From the NCBI RefSeq assembly GCF_052045245.1, contig NZ_JBQEON010000034.1:10094-74093 (forward strand): DNA of 64,000 nucleotides, given 5' to 3'. Shown piece after piece: positions 52,593-61,785 of this stretch; the stretch's first letter is position 1; each line of letters starts with the position of its first letter. The notes below the pieces were generated by a model that did not search any database, was not told the origin of the DNA, and was given only the letters and a program-made list of their open reading frames with translations. The stretch comes from Burkholderia sp052045245 (lineage in GTDB: Bacteria; Pseudomonadota; Gammaproteobacteria; Burkholderiales; Burkholderiaceae). The position numbers and the translations under genes were made by a program.

Positions 52593-52817
52593 ATGATTGA
52601 CGTATTCCAGACCATCGGCAGCCGCGCGTTCTCCGCTCATCTGGCGAAGGACGGGATGGTGACGCTGATGGAACAGCGCCACGAAGTCGACCGCGTGACG
52701 CTCGCCACCGCCTATGCCGCGCTCGTCGAGGAATCCGAGCAGGAAACCGATCTGCTCGACGCAACGGTCGAAGGCATGATGCGCGCGCTGATCCAGGGGT
52801 ACGCGCGCAGCCATTGA
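52593..52817 (+). CDS. Small hypothetical protein
   Basis: The 74-residue product (beginning MIDVFQTIGSRAFSAHLAKD) is not recognised. GGGAGA lies 7 bases before the ATG and the codon use matches neighbouring genes, both supporting a real gene. It is predicted to be mostly helical, acidic in the middle (ALVEESEQETDLLDATVEG), soluble and without cysteines. No partner genes suggest its role. Confidence 0.6.
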   Translation: MIDVFQTIGSRAFSAHLAKDGMVTLMEQRHEVDRVTLATAYAALVEESEQETDLLDATVEGMMRALIQGYARSH

Positions 52818-53235
52818 ACGGCCGGATGCGCGCCGGGCACGGTGCGCCGGCCGTCACGCGGCCGGCTCGCCGATGCGTGCGCGTGCGGGCGTGCCGCCCG
52901 CCACGCTGGGCGCGCGCCTTCCTGTCGCCACGCACGCGCCGGCTTGCCGGTGGCGGCGGCCGTTTCCGCGCCGCCACATGAGCGTGCGCGCGGCTGCCCG
53001 ACCGCCGGGACGGCGCAAAAAACCGCGCGGCCATCGCGGAAAGGGTCGGAAACGACGCAATGCGCAATTTTTTCGATTGCCGCCATTCGCGCCGCATGAC
53101 AGCATGCGGGCGTCGCCAGTCGAAAAGAATTCCGTGCCGTCCGCCCGCCGATGCCGTTCGGCGGCGCCGACCGGCACCGCCTTCCATGAACCCGGCCCAC
53201 CTCCAACACTACGAACCGACCGGAGTATCCCGCTT
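52818..53235. other. Intergenic region before wspF
   Basis: No gene is visible in this 418-bp GC-rich region. The plus-strand frame that runs into wspF is Arg/Ala/Pro-rich and has no resemblance to the C-terminus of WspE, which precedes wspF in complete wsp operons. The promoter for wspF-wspR must lie here. Confidence 0.5.
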
Positions 53236-54240
53236 GTGAACATCGGCATCGTCAACGACCTCCCGCTTGCCGTCGAGGCGATGCGCCGTGCGATCGCGCG
53301 CCGGCCCGAGCATCGCGTGCTGTGGGTCGCGACGGACGGCGCGCAGGCCGTCGAACTGTGCGCGTTGCAACCGCCCGACGTCGTGCTGATGGACCTGATC
53401 ATGCCGAAGTGCGACGGGATCGAGGCAACGCGCCGGATCATGCGCTCCGGCCGCCCGTGCGCGATCCTGATCGTGACGAGCTGCATCGGCGCGAACGCGT
53501 GGCGCGTGTTCGAGGCGATGGGCGCCGGCGCGCTCGACGCGGTCGACACGCCGCGCCTCGGCGCAGGCGCGGCCGGCGACACCGCGCAACTGCTGCTCGC
53601 GAAGATCGATCAGATCGGCCGCCTGCTGGACGCGCCCGGCGGCGTCCGCACGGCCGGCACGACGGTGCGCGCGGGCGGCGGCCCGCTGATCGCGATCGGC
53701 GCATCCGCCGGCGGCCCCGGCGCGCTCGCGTCGATCCTCGGCAGCCTGCCGGCCAGCTTCAGCGCGCCGATCGTGATCGTCCAGCACGTCGATCGCGCGT
53801 TCGCCGAAGGGATGGCCCAGTGGCTCGACGGCCAGACGCCGCTGACCGTGCGCGTCGCGCGCGAAGGCGATCGCCCGCAGCCGGGCATCGCGCTGCTCGC
53901 GGCGACCGACGACCACCTGCGCATCACGCGCGCCGGCACGCTCGAGTACACGCGCGAGCCGGCCGCCACGCCGTACCGGCCGTCGGTCGACGTGTTCTTC
54001 AACAGCCTGACCGAGCACTGGCCGGGCCGCGTGATCGGCGTGCTGCTGACCGGCATGGGACGCGACGGCGCGATCGGCCTGAAGGCGCTGCGCATGAAGG
54101 GCTATCACACGATCGCGCAGGACGAGGCGACGAGCGCCGTCTACGGGATGCCGAAAGCAGCCGCGACGCTCGGCGCGGCGCGCGCGATCCTGCCGCTCGA
54201 GCGCATCGCAGGCGAACTGGCGGCACTCTCGCGACTCTGA
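53236..54240 (+). CDS. wspF: Chemotaxis-type methylesterase WspF
   Basis: The 334-residue CheB homologue has an N-terminal receiver (phosphoacceptor Asp in VVLMDLIMPKCDGIEATRRIM) and a C-terminal methylesterase domain with Ser in AIGASAGGPGALASILGSLP, the QHVDRAFAEGMAQWL segment and VLLTGMGRDGAIGLKALR. The opening NIGIVNDLPLAVEAMRRAI matches Pseudomonas WspF closely. WspF demethylates the WspA receptor and dampens WspR activation. A GTG start at 53236 with GGAG 10 bases upstream is chosen. No wspA-E genes are present here. Confidence 0.9.
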   Translation: MNIGIVNDLPLAVEAMRRAIARRPEHRVLWVATDGAQAVELCALQPPDVVLMDLIMPKCDGIEATRRIMRSGRPCAILIVTSCIGANAWRVFEAMGAGALDAVDTPRLGAGAAGDTAQLLLAKIDQIGRLLDAPGGVRTAGTTVRAGGGPLIAIGASAGGPGALASILGSLPASFSAPIVIVQHVDRAFAEGMAQWLDGQTPLTVRVAREGDRPQPGIALLAATDDHLRITRAGTLEYTREPAATPYRPSVDVFFNSLTEHWPGRVIGVLLTGMGRDGAIGLKALRMKGYHTIAQDEATSAVYGMPKAAATLGAARAILPLERIAGELAALSRL

Positions 54241-54295
54241 CGCCCGATGAAACCCCGTTACACCCGTCGCCGCATCGCGCAATCCGGCATCGATC

Positions 54296-55396
54296 ATGAC
54301 TAGCGACTTCACCCGCCCGCCCGGTAGCCTGCATCCGGCACTCGACGCCGCGCACGTACCGCACACGCCGCACGCCGGCGCCCCCGCGATGGTGCTGCTG
54401 GTCGACGACCAGACGATCGTCGCGGAAGCCGTGCGGCGCGCGCTCGTCGACGAGGAAGACATCGACTTCCACTACTGCCCGCGTTCGGACGATGCGCTGG
54501 CCACCGCGCTCGAGACGCGGCCCACGGTGGTCCTGCAGGATCTCGTGATGCCCGGCACCGACGGCCTCAGCCTCGTGAAGGCCTATCGCGCGAATCCGGC
54601 GACGCGCGACGTGCCGATCATCGTGCTGTCGACGCAGGAAGAACCGGTGATCAAGAGCGCCGCGTTCGCGGCCGGCGCGAACGACTACCTCGTCAAACTG
54701 CCCGATCGCATCGAGCTGGTCGCACGGATCCGCTATCACTCGCGCTCGTACATGAACCTGCTGCAACGCGACGAGGCCTATCGCGCGCTGCGGCAATCGC
54801 AGCAGCAGTTGCTGGAAGCCAACCTCGAACTGCGGCGCCTCACGCACTCGGACGGCCTGACCGGGCTGTCGAACCGGCGCTATCTCGACGAATACCTGGC
54901 CGCCGAATGGCGGCGCGGCACGCGCGAGCGCAGCGAACTGTCGCTGCTGATGATCGACGTCGACAACTTCAAGCTGTACAACGACACGTACGGCCACGTG
55001 TCGGGCGACGGCGTGCTCAAGCAGGTCGCGACGGCCATCGAACGCTGCCTCGGGCAGTCCGGCGACCTGGCCGCGCGGTTCGGCGGCGAGGAGTTCGCGG
55101 TCGTGATGCCGGCCACGTCGCCGGGCGCGGCGCGGCTCCTTGGCGAGAAGATCCGCCTCGCGATCGAGGCGCTGCGGCTCGAGCACGCGCATTCGTCGAC
55201 GGGCCGCCACGTGACGATCAGCATCGGCGGCGCGAGCATCGTGCCGGCCCCCGGCATGCCGACGACGTCGCTGATCGAGGCGGCCGATCGCGCGCTGTAT
55301 CGCGCGAAGCACGACGGCAAGAACCGCGTCGAGATCGATGCGCCGCCCTCCCCGACCGTCCCGCCCGCGTCGCCCGTTGGCGACGGCTTCGATTGA
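54296..55396 (+). CDS. wspR: Response regulator diguanylate cyclase WspR
   Basis: The 366-residue product has a receiver (phosphoacceptor Asp82 in VVLQDLVMPGTDG), a helical stalk and a GGDEF domain with active GGEEF at residues 263-267. Phosphorylation drives clustering and synthesis of c-di-GMP. The autoinhibitory I-site, normally RxxD five residues before GGEEF, reads QSGD (Gln254), so product inhibition may be weakened. It follows wspF by 55 bp. c-di-GMP made here could activate the PgaCD synthase encoded 43 kb away. Confidence 0.93.
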   Translation: MTSDFTRPPGSLHPALDAAHVPHTPHAGAPAMVLLVDDQTIVAEAVRRALVDEEDIDFHYCPRSDDALATALETRPTVVLQDLVMPGTDGLSLVKAYRANPATRDVPIIVLSTQEEPVIKSAAFAAGANDYLVKLPDRIELVARIRYHSRSYMNLLQRDEAYRALRQSQQQLLEANLELRRLTHSDGLTGLSNRRYLDEYLAAEWRRGTRERSELSLLMIDVDNFKLYNDTYGHVSGDGVLKQVATAIERCLGQSGDLAARFGGEEFAVVMPATSPGAARLLGEKIRLAIEALRLEHAHSSTGRHVTISIGGASIVPAPGMPTTSLIEAADRALYRAKHDGKNRVEIDAPPSPTVPPASPVGDGFD

Positions 55397-55400
55397 ATGG

Positions 55401-57650
55401 CTACACGGCAACGAGCCGGCGCGCGTAGTCGGTCGGATCGAGCGGCCGGCCGAACAGGTAACCCTGCTGCATGTCGCAGCCGATCTGCTGCAGGAACCAC
55501 GACTGCGCCTCGGTCTCGACGCCTTCCGCGGTGACCTTCATCCCGAGCGAATGCGCCATCGCGACGACAGCCTGCGTGATCGCGACCGAGTCGCGATGAT
55601 CGGGCACGCCCGACACGAACGAACGATCGACCTTCAGGTTGTGCAGCGGGAAACGCTTCAGGTAGGCGAGCGATGAATAGCCGGTGCCGAAATCGTCGAC
55701 CGAGATCCGCACGTTCATGTCGGTCAGCGCTTCGAGCATCGGCAGCACGGTGTCCGTGTCGTTCATCAGTAATCCTTCGGTAATTTCCAGTTCGAGCGCA
55801 CCCGGGTCGAGCCGCGTCTGCGCGAGGCAGTCGTAAACCGACTCGACCAGTCCTTCATGGAACTGCCGCGGCGACAGGTTGACCGCCACCATCAGGTCGG
55901 GCGCGATCGTGCGGCGCCATTCGGCGGCCTGCCGGCAGGCGGTTTCGAGCACCCACTGGCCGATCGCGACGATAAGCCCGGTATCTTCCGCGACCGGGAT
56001 GAATTCCGCCGGCGACATCGGCCCGAGCTCGGGGCTCGTCCAGCGCAGCAGCGCTTCGGCACCGACCGTGCGGCCGCTGCGTGCGTCGACGACCGGCTGG
56101 TACGCGAGCCGCAGCGTATCCGATGAGATCGCGCGGCGCAGCGACTGCTCGATCGCGAAACGGCGCTGCAGGCGCAGGTTCAGCTGCGCGGTGAAGAACG
56201 TGAAGTGGTTGCGGCCGCGCTGCTTCGCGTCGTACATCGCGGAGTCGGCGTTGCGCATCAGCGTGACCGCATCGTCGCCGTCGCGCGGCGCGACGCTGAT
56301 CCCGATCGAAACACCGAGCCAGTATTCGTTGTTCGCGATCGCGAACGGCTTCGCGATCGTGTCGATCACCTCGCGCGCGAGCACGGCCAGCGTGTCGGGG
56401 TCGTCGCAGTGGTCGACGAGAATCACGAACTCGTCGCCGCCGACGCGCGTGAGCGCGTGCCGGCCGCCGCCGCACGCCCCGAGCCGCACCGCGACGCTGC
56501 GCAGCAGCGCGTCGCCGGCGTCGTGGCCGGCCGTGTCGTTGACCTTCTTGAACCCGACCAGATCGATGAACAGGATCGCGACGCGCGCGGGCCCCGCCGC
56601 CGGTTCGCGCGTGCCGAACAGCTCGCGCATCCGGTCGGACAGCCAGCGCCGGTTGTAGAGGCCCGTCAGCGCATCGCGCGTGGCCAGATAGCGCAGTTGC
56701 TGCTGCGCTTCGCGCACGGGGCCGATGTCGTGAAACGACATGAGCACCGATTCGGGCTGGGTCTCGCCCGGCTTCAGGATCGGCACCGCGTTGCCGCGCA
56801 CCCAGATGATGTCGCCGTCCGCGAGCCCGAAGCCGGCCGAGTAGTCGAGCAGCGGCGTGGCCATGGCGAACGCGCGCCGGCTCGGCCAGTCGTCCGGCGC
56901 GATCGGCGTGCCGTCCTCGTGCAGCTTGTACAGGATCACCGACGACAGCCGGCGGCCGACCAGCTCGCCCTTCACCCGCATCATGCGGTTCGCGCTCGGA
57001 TTGCTCGCGACCACCACGCCGTCGCGCGACACGACGAGGATCCCTTCGTTCAGGCTGTTGACGACCAGGCGGTGATGTTCCTCGCTGCGCGCGAGCTGCC
57101 GCGCGATCCGGTCCTGGTGCACCGCGAGGCCGACGCTGTTGCCGATATCGCGCAGCAGGTCGGTTTCGGCATCGCTCGGCCGCCGCGACGTGCGGTGATA
57201 AACCGCGAACGCGCCGAGCACGGTGCCGGCGTCGTCCAGAAACGGCACCGACCAGCATGCGCGCAAGCCGAGCGGCAGTGCGAACGCGCGGAAATCGGCC
57301 CACAGCGGATCGGTTTCGATGTCCTCGACGGCGATCATCCTGCGCTCGTACATGGCCGTACCGCACGAGCCGGCGGCGGGCCCGATCGACGCGCCTTCGA
57401 TCGCGGCGCTGTACTGCGCCGGCAGCGACGGCGCGGCGCCGACGTGCACGTGGACGCCGTCCGGGTCGAGCAGCAGGATCGTGCACGACGCGCCGTCGCC
57501 GAGCAATGCCTCGGCGCGCCGGCATACCTCGACGAGCAGTTCCGGCAGCGGTGTGTTGCGCGTGATCAGTCTCAGCACGCTTTGCTCGGACGCGAGGACT
57601 TCCGCTGCGAGCCCGAGGCTGTAGCGAGAACTTTGCGGTTCGGTATTCAA
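55401..57650 (-). CDS. GAF-PAS-GGDEF-EAL c-di-GMP enzyme
   Basis: The 749-residue cytoplasmic protein has an N-terminal GAF domain (about residues 25-185), a PAS domain (about 195-325), a GGDEF domain with intact VGGDEF (near residue 405) and an EAL domain with AEALLRW (near 530), DDFGTGYSSLAYLKRFP and KVDRSFVSG. Both catalytic motifs look intact, so it could make or break c-di-GMP; dual proteins of this layout are often phosphodiesterases in which GTP activates the EAL domain. It converges on wspR, with only 4 bp between stop codons. Confidence 0.92.
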   Translation of the reverse strand: MNTEPQSSRYSLGLAAEVLASEQSVLRLITRNTPLPELLVEVCRRAEALLGDGASCTILLLDPDGVHVHVGAAPSLPAQYSAAIEGASIGPAAGSCGTAMYERRMIAVEDIETDPLWADFRAFALPLGLRACWSVPFLDDAGTVLGAFAVYHRTSRRPSDAETDLLRDIGNSVGLAVHQDRIARQLARSEEHHRLVVNSLNEGILVVSRDGVVVASNPSANRMMRVKGELVGRRLSSVILYKLHEDGTPIAPDDWPSRRAFAMATPLLDYSAGFGLADGDIIWVRGNAVPILKPGETQPESVLMSFHDIGPVREAQQQLRYLATRDALTGLYNRRWLSDRMRELFGTREPAAGPARVAILFIDLVGFKKVNDTAGHDAGDALLRSVAVRLGACGGGRHALTRVGGDEFVILVDHCDDPDTLAVLAREVIDTIAKPFAIANNEYWLGVSIGISVAPRDGDDAVTLMRNADSAMYDAKQRGRNHFTFFTAQLNLRLQRRFAIEQSLRRAISSDTLRLAYQPVVDARSGRTVGAEALLRWTSPELGPMSPAEFIPVAEDTGLIVAIGQWVLETACRQAAEWRRTIAPDLMVAVNLSPRQFHEGLVESVYDCLAQTRLDPGALELEITEGLLMNDTDTVLPMLEALTDMNVRISVDDFGTGYSSLAYLKRFPLHNLKVDRSFVSGVPDHRDSVAITQAVVAMAHSLGMKVTAEGVETEAQSWFLQQIGCDMQQGYLFGRPLDPTDYARRLVAV

Positions 57651-57971
57651 GATGAATCCTGCCGTCAGCTCGACCGGGTCTGATGCGCCCGATTCGTTAG
57701 CGATCCTTCGTGCCGCTCATCGCCTCGGGTTTACGCGAACCCAAGGCGCCCCCATGCGCGCGTGCCCCAACGCGCACCACACGATACATACCACCAATAC
57801 ATTTAACACCAATCCGTGTCGCCCGGCGCATCCGCATACATCAGGGCTTACGCGCGGTTGCGCCGGCATGCGCCCCCAATCGTCAGACGGTTGCGCGGCG
57901 CCGGCCATGCATCCGCGCCTGGCGGCGCGAACGGGTCCAGTGCAAGGCGCGCCGAACGCGGCAGCCGGGCA
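57651..57971. other. Promoter region of the GGDEF-EAL gene
   Basis: The 321-bp gap between two minus-strand genes has an AT-richer part at about 57775-57850 (ATACATACCACCAATACATTTAAC). It probably holds the promoter of the c-di-GMP gene and the 3' end of the LysR gene to the right. No gene or clear operator is seen. Confidence 0.45.
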
Positions 57972-58865
57972 TCAATCCTTGCGGATGTGTTCGGCGAGGA
58001 AATCGATCAGCAGCCGCACGCGCGGCAGCAGCCCGCGCCGCGACGGAAACACCGCGTGGATCACGCCGCCCTTCGGCGCCCATCCGGGCAGCACGTCGAT
58101 CAGCGTGCCGTCGCGCAGGTCGTCGTCGACGACCATGCACGGCAGCTGCACGATGCCGACGCCATGAATCGCCGCGTCGCGCAGCGCGTGCATGTCGTCG
58201 GAGATGTAGCGCGGGTGGTGGCGCAACTGCGCGTGCTCGCCGTTCGGCCCGACCAGCTGCCAGACGTGATGCCGCGCCGGCCCCCAGTCGAGGCTCGGTT
58301 CGCCGGCCAGTTCGGCGGGAGCCGTCGGCACCGGGCGCCCGTGGAACCACTGCGGCGCGGCCACCAGCCGCTGCGGGCTGTCGCCGAGAATCCGCATCAC
58401 CAGGTCGCTGTCCTCCAGCGGCGGGAAACGCACGCGCAGCGCCAGGTCGAAGCCTTCGCTCAACAGGTCGACGCGGCGATTCGTCGCCTCGAGATGCACC
58501 TGCACCGCCGGATGGATCGCCATGAAGCGCGCGATCAGCGTGCTCACACGATATTCGAGCAGCGCGGTCGGGCAGCTCACGCGGACGATCCCGCGCGGCT
58601 CCGCGTGCCGGCGCTCGATCACCTCGCGCGCCGCGTCGGCTTCGACCAGCACCGCGAGGCACCGCTCGTAGAACTCGCGGCCGGTTTCCGTGACCGCGAA
58701 ATGACGCGTCGTCCGCTGCAGCAGCCGCACGTCGTGTTGCGCTTCCAGCGCGGCGACGCGCCGGCTCAGCGTCGATTTCGGGACATCCAGCGCGCGCCCC
58801 GCCTGCGTGAATCCGCCGTGCTCGACCACCTTCACGAAGTAGTAGAGGTCGTTCAGGTCATGCAT
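57972..58865 (-). CDS. LysR-type regulator divergent from isochorismatase-like gene
   Basis: The 297-residue product has a LysR helix-turn-helix (DLNDLYYFVKVVEHGGFTQAG, KSTLSRRVAALE) and a CrgA-like effector domain (EPRGIVRVSCPTALLEYRV). The ATG at 58865 is preferred because GGAA lies 6 bases before it; an ATG at 58880 is an alternative. It faces the isochorismatase-like gene across 165 bp and probably regulates it. Confidence 0.88.
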   Translation of the reverse strand: MHDLNDLYYFVKVVEHGGFTQAGRALDVPKSTLSRRVAALEAQHDVRLLQRTTRHFAVTETGREFYERCLAVLVEADAAREVIERRHAEPRGIVRVSCPTALLEYRVSTLIARFMAIHPAVQVHLEATNRRVDLLSEGFDLALRVRFPPLEDSDLVMRILGDSPQRLVAAPQWFHGRPVPTAPAELAGEPSLDWGPARHHVWQLVGPNGEHAQLRHHPRYISDDMHALRDAAIHGVGIVQLPCMVVDDDLRDGTLIDVLPGWAPKGGVIHAVFPSRRGLLPRVRLLIDFLAEHIRKD

Positions 58866-58868
58866 GAT

Positions 58869-58886
58869 TGTTCCATCCATAGAACA
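58869..58886. promoter_or_regulatory. LysR-type operator (TGTTC-N8-GAACA)
   Basis: A perfect 5-bp inverted repeat TGTTC / GAACA with 8 bp between the arms fits the T-N11-A pattern of LysR binding sites. It is only 4 bp upstream of the chosen LysR start, so binding there would repress the regulator gene itself. Confidence 0.5.
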
Positions 58887-59030
58887 CTGACGGCATTTTA
58901 AGGGACTGGAAACCCGGTTGTTGCACGCATAGCATCCTTCATCGACGCAGCGCGGCTTTGACGCCGCGACCGGACGGCTTCCCGGCCGCCCGGATTTCTC
59001 TCACTTCCTGCCCTGACTCCGGAGGCAACC

Positions 59031-59669
59031 ATGGCAAGCGAACCGATTCGCGATCCCGCGAAGGACCACCTGCTCACCCCGCAGAACGCGGCGTTCATCG
59101 TCATCGATTACCAACCGGTCCAGGTGAACTCCATCGCCTCGATGGATCGCCAGCTGCTGATCAACAACATCGTCGGCGCGTCGAAGGCCGCGGTTGCATA
59201 TGACCTGCCGATCGTCCACTCGACCGTCAACGTGCAGACCGGCCTGAACAAGCCGCCGATCCCGCAGTTGCGCGCCGCGCTCGAAGGCTATCCGACCTAC
59301 GACCGCACCAGCATCAATTCGTGGGAAGACGTCGAGTTCCGCAAGGCGGTCGAAGCCACCGGCCGCAAGAAACTGATCATGACCGCGCTGTGGACCGAAG
59401 CGTGCCTGACCTTCCCCGCGCTCGACGCGCTGAAGGCCGGCTACGAAGTCTATGTGGTCGTCGACGCCGTCGGCGGCACGTCGGTCGCCGCGCACGAAGC
59501 CGCGCTGCGCCGCATCGAGCAGGCCGGCGGCCAGATGATCAGCGTCGCGCAGCTGTTCTGCGAACTGCAGCGCGACTGGGCCCGCAGCGCCACCGTCCCC
59601 GCGTTCATCGACCTGTTCATCCAGACCGGCGGCACCGCCGGCATCCAGTTCTCGTACGACAAGCGCTGA
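59031..59669 (+). CDS. Isochorismatase-family cysteine hydrolase
   Basis: The 212-residue product has the family catalytic residues Asp26 (AFIVIDYQPV) and Cys125 (LWTEACLTFPALDALK), with the ATGRKKLIM strand between them, and resembles the YcaC-type branch. Such enzymes hydrolyse amides or thioester-like substrates; the substrate is unknown. A GGAGGCAACC ribosome-binding site precedes the ATG. A divergent LysR gene is the likely regulator. Confidence 0.9.
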   Translation: MASEPIRDPAKDHLLTPQNAAFIVIDYQPVQVNSIASMDRQLLINNIVGASKAAVAYDLPIVHSTVNVQTGLNKPPIPQLRAALEGYPTYDRTSINSWEDVEFRKAVEATGRKKLIMTALWTEACLTFPALDALKAGYEVYVVVDAVGGTSVAAHEAALRRIEQAGGQMISVAQLFCELQRDWARSATVPAFIDLFIQTGGTAGIQFSYDKR

Positions 59670-59840
59670 GCCCGGCCCGGGCGGGGCGCTTGCGTTGCAA
59701 CGCGCCCCGCTCCGGCTCGCCGCGACGGGGCGGCCTGCCGCGTTTGCGGAACCGTGATTCAATGTCGTTGGAGCCGGCGTCACGCGTTGCAGCCATGCAG
59801 CGCCGCGCGTCCCCATCGACCGACCTTCACGGGGAATCCC

Positions 59841-60525
59841 ATGACGAATCCCGCCGACATCAAGGCGCTCGTGTTCGATGTATTCGGAACGATCGTCGAN
59901 GGCGCGTCATGCGCCCGATCTCGATCCATTCGAATTCGCCGATACGTGGCGCCGCGCCTATTCGCCGTCGATGGAAGAAATCCGCAGCGGCCGCCGGCGC
60001 TACGTGCGGCTCGACGTGTTGCATCGCGAGAATCTCGTGCGCACGCTCGACGGCTACGGAATCGACGGCGTGCCCGACGCCGAGATCGACGCGCTCAATC
60101 TCGCCTGGCACCGGCTCGATCCATGGCCCGATGCCGTCGCGGCGCTGCAGCGGCTCAAGCAGCGCTACGTGATCGCGCCACTGTCGAACGGCAATATCCG
60201 GCTGATGATCGACGTCGCGAAGCACGGCGGCCTGCCGTGGGACGCCATTCTCGGTGCCGAGGTCGCGCACGCTTACAAGCCGTCGCCGAAGGTCTACACC
60301 GAAGCGGTCGAGATTCTCGGTATCGCGCCGGCCGAGCTGTGCCTGGTCGCCGCGCACAACGGCGATCTCGCCGCCGCACGGCAACTCGGGCTGGCGACCG
60401 CGTTCGTGCTGCGCCCGACCGAGCACGGGCCGAACCAGACCACCGACCTGACAGCCGCCGATGCGTGGGACTTCGACGTCAAGGACCTGAGCGAACTCGC
60501 GGATCGGCTGGGTTGCGCGAATTGA
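59841..60525 (+). pseudogene. Haloacid dehalogenase type II, broken at an ambiguous base
   Basis: The start (TNPADIKALVFDVFGTIV, with the nucleophile Asp) and the rest (RHAPDLDPFEFADTWRRAYS to the end, with LSNGNIRLM, the Lys in AYKPSPKVY, and LVAAHNGDLAAARQLG) belong to one (S)-2-haloacid dehalogenase-type protein, but lie in different frames. The switch occurs at 59900, which is an N. Comparison with the family suggests about 12-15 residues between the two parts are absent, so sequence was probably lost at the N rather than the gene being truly broken. The intact protein would be about 235-240 residues and hydrolyse 2-haloalkanoates or a related substrate. Confidence 0.85.
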
Positions 60526-60681
60526 GTGCCGGCGGCGCATGACCGTGCGCGCGTTGCACCACGCGACGCGCAAATGGCGGGTTGACGGTCCGCGGCGAGG
60601 TGACTTGCCGCGTGGCCGCCGCGCCGCCTCCCGCCCGGCGGATCACCGCCGCCACCTCGGCAACCGGCTCATCCCCCTCCG

Positions 60682-61641
60682 CTATTCCGGATCCCCGACG
60701 AATCGAAGCCGCTCCGACTCGCCCATCAACAACGCCCGGTTCGCGTCCGCCGCCGCGCGCAGGTAATCCCACAGCGCCGTCACGCGCCGCAGCTTGCGCA
60801 GATCCTCGCGACACGTCAGCCAGAAGCAGCGCGTGACCATCACGTCGTCCGGCAGCACCGGCACCAGCGCCGGCTGCGTGGCCGCCATGAAGCACGGCAG
60901 GATCGCGAGCGCGCCGCCCTGCAGCGCCGCGAACACCTGCGCGATCACGCTCGTGGTGCGCAACCCGGCCGTCGCGCCGGGCACCGCCCGCTCCAGGTAC
61001 AACAGCTCGCTGCTGAACGCGAGATCGTCGACGTAGCTGACGAACGCATGGTGCGCGAGATCGTCGGTGCGGGCGATCGGCGGATGATTCGCCAGATAGT
61101 CGCGCGTCGCATAGAGCCGCAACTGGTAGTCGCACAGCTTCGTGACCACGTAAGGCCCGCGTTCGGGCCGCTCGAGCGTGATCGCGAGATCGGCCTCGCG
61201 CTTGGGCAGGTTGACGAAATGCGGGACCGGCAGCAGGTCGACCGTCACATGCGGATGCGCGACGCGAAACCGCGCGAGCTGCGGCGCGAGGAAGAAACAG
61301 CCGAACCCTTCGGTCGACCCGATCCGCACGTGGCCCGACAGCGCCTCGCCGGTATTCGCGACCTGGTCGCACGCGGACTGCACGGTCGTCTCCATCGCGT
61401 CCGCATACGCGACGAGCCGCTGCCCTTCGGCCGTCAGCGTGAAGCCGCCGGAGCGCGACTTGTCGAACAGCAGCGTGCCCATCGCGGCCTCGAGCGCGCG
61501 AATGCGCCGCGCGACGGTCGTGTAGTCGACGCCGAGCCGCTTCGCCGCGCCGCTCGCGCGCTGCGTGCGCGCGACTTCGAGGAAAAAGCGCAGGTCGTCC
61601 CAGTTCAGGTTGCCGGAAACCGGCTCGGTGGCGTGTCGCAT
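60682..61641 (-). CDS. LysR-type regulator divergent from MFS symporter
   Basis: The 319-residue product has the LysR helix-turn-helix (LNWDDLRFFLEVARTQRASG, DYTTVARRIRALE) and effector domain. The ATG at 61641 has GGAG upstream; a longer frame to 61689 runs through the palindromic operator and is less likely. The divergent MFS symporter and the dehydrogenase gene are its likely targets. Confidence 0.9.
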   Translation of the reverse strand: MRHATEPVSGNLNWDDLRFFLEVARTQRASGAAKRLGVDYTTVARRIRALEAAMGTLLFDKSRSGGFTLTAEGQRLVAYADAMETTVQSACDQVANTGEALSGHVRIGSTEGFGCFFLAPQLARFRVAHPHVTVDLLPVPHFVNLPKREADLAITLERPERGPYVVTKLCDYQLRLYATRDYLANHPPIARTDDLAHHAFVSYVDDLAFSSELLYLERAVPGATAGLRTTSVIAQVFAALQGGALAILPCFMAATQPALVPVLPDDVMVTRCFWLTCREDLRKLRRVTALWDYLRAAADANRALLMGESERLRFVGDPE

Positions 61642-61666
61642 TGCAGGAATCTCCAGGCCGGCCGTC

Positions 61667-61686
61667 GATATGCATAAATGCATATC
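61667..61686. promoter_or_regulatory. 20-bp palindromic operator (GATATGCAT-AA-ATGCATATC)
   Basis: Perfect 9-bp arms GATATGCAT and ATGCATATC flank a 2-bp centre. It lies 25 bp upstream of the LysR start and about 100 bp upstream of the MFS gene, a good position for a site controlling both. Confidence 0.68.
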
Positions 61687-61728
61687 CAACCGGTTTTCTT
61701 GTCGCTACATCATGGATCCGCGCATAAC

Positions 61729-61734
61729 TATACT
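61729..61734 (+). promoter_or_regulatory. Possible -10 box of MFS gene
   Basis: TATACT lies 52 bp upstream of the MFS start in the otherwise GC-rich gap, a near-consensus -10. No convincing -35 stands at 16-18 bp, which suits an activator-dependent promoter working with the palindrome upstream. Confidence 0.4.
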
Positions 61735-61785
61735 CGACCGTGACCTGCGGACCATGAGCCGCGGGCAACAAAAACCGGAGACATC

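Noticed and set aside
55401..57650. GGDEF-EAL protein as the third member of the wsp unit
   Set aside because: It is on the opposite strand and converges on wspR, so it is not in the same transcript.
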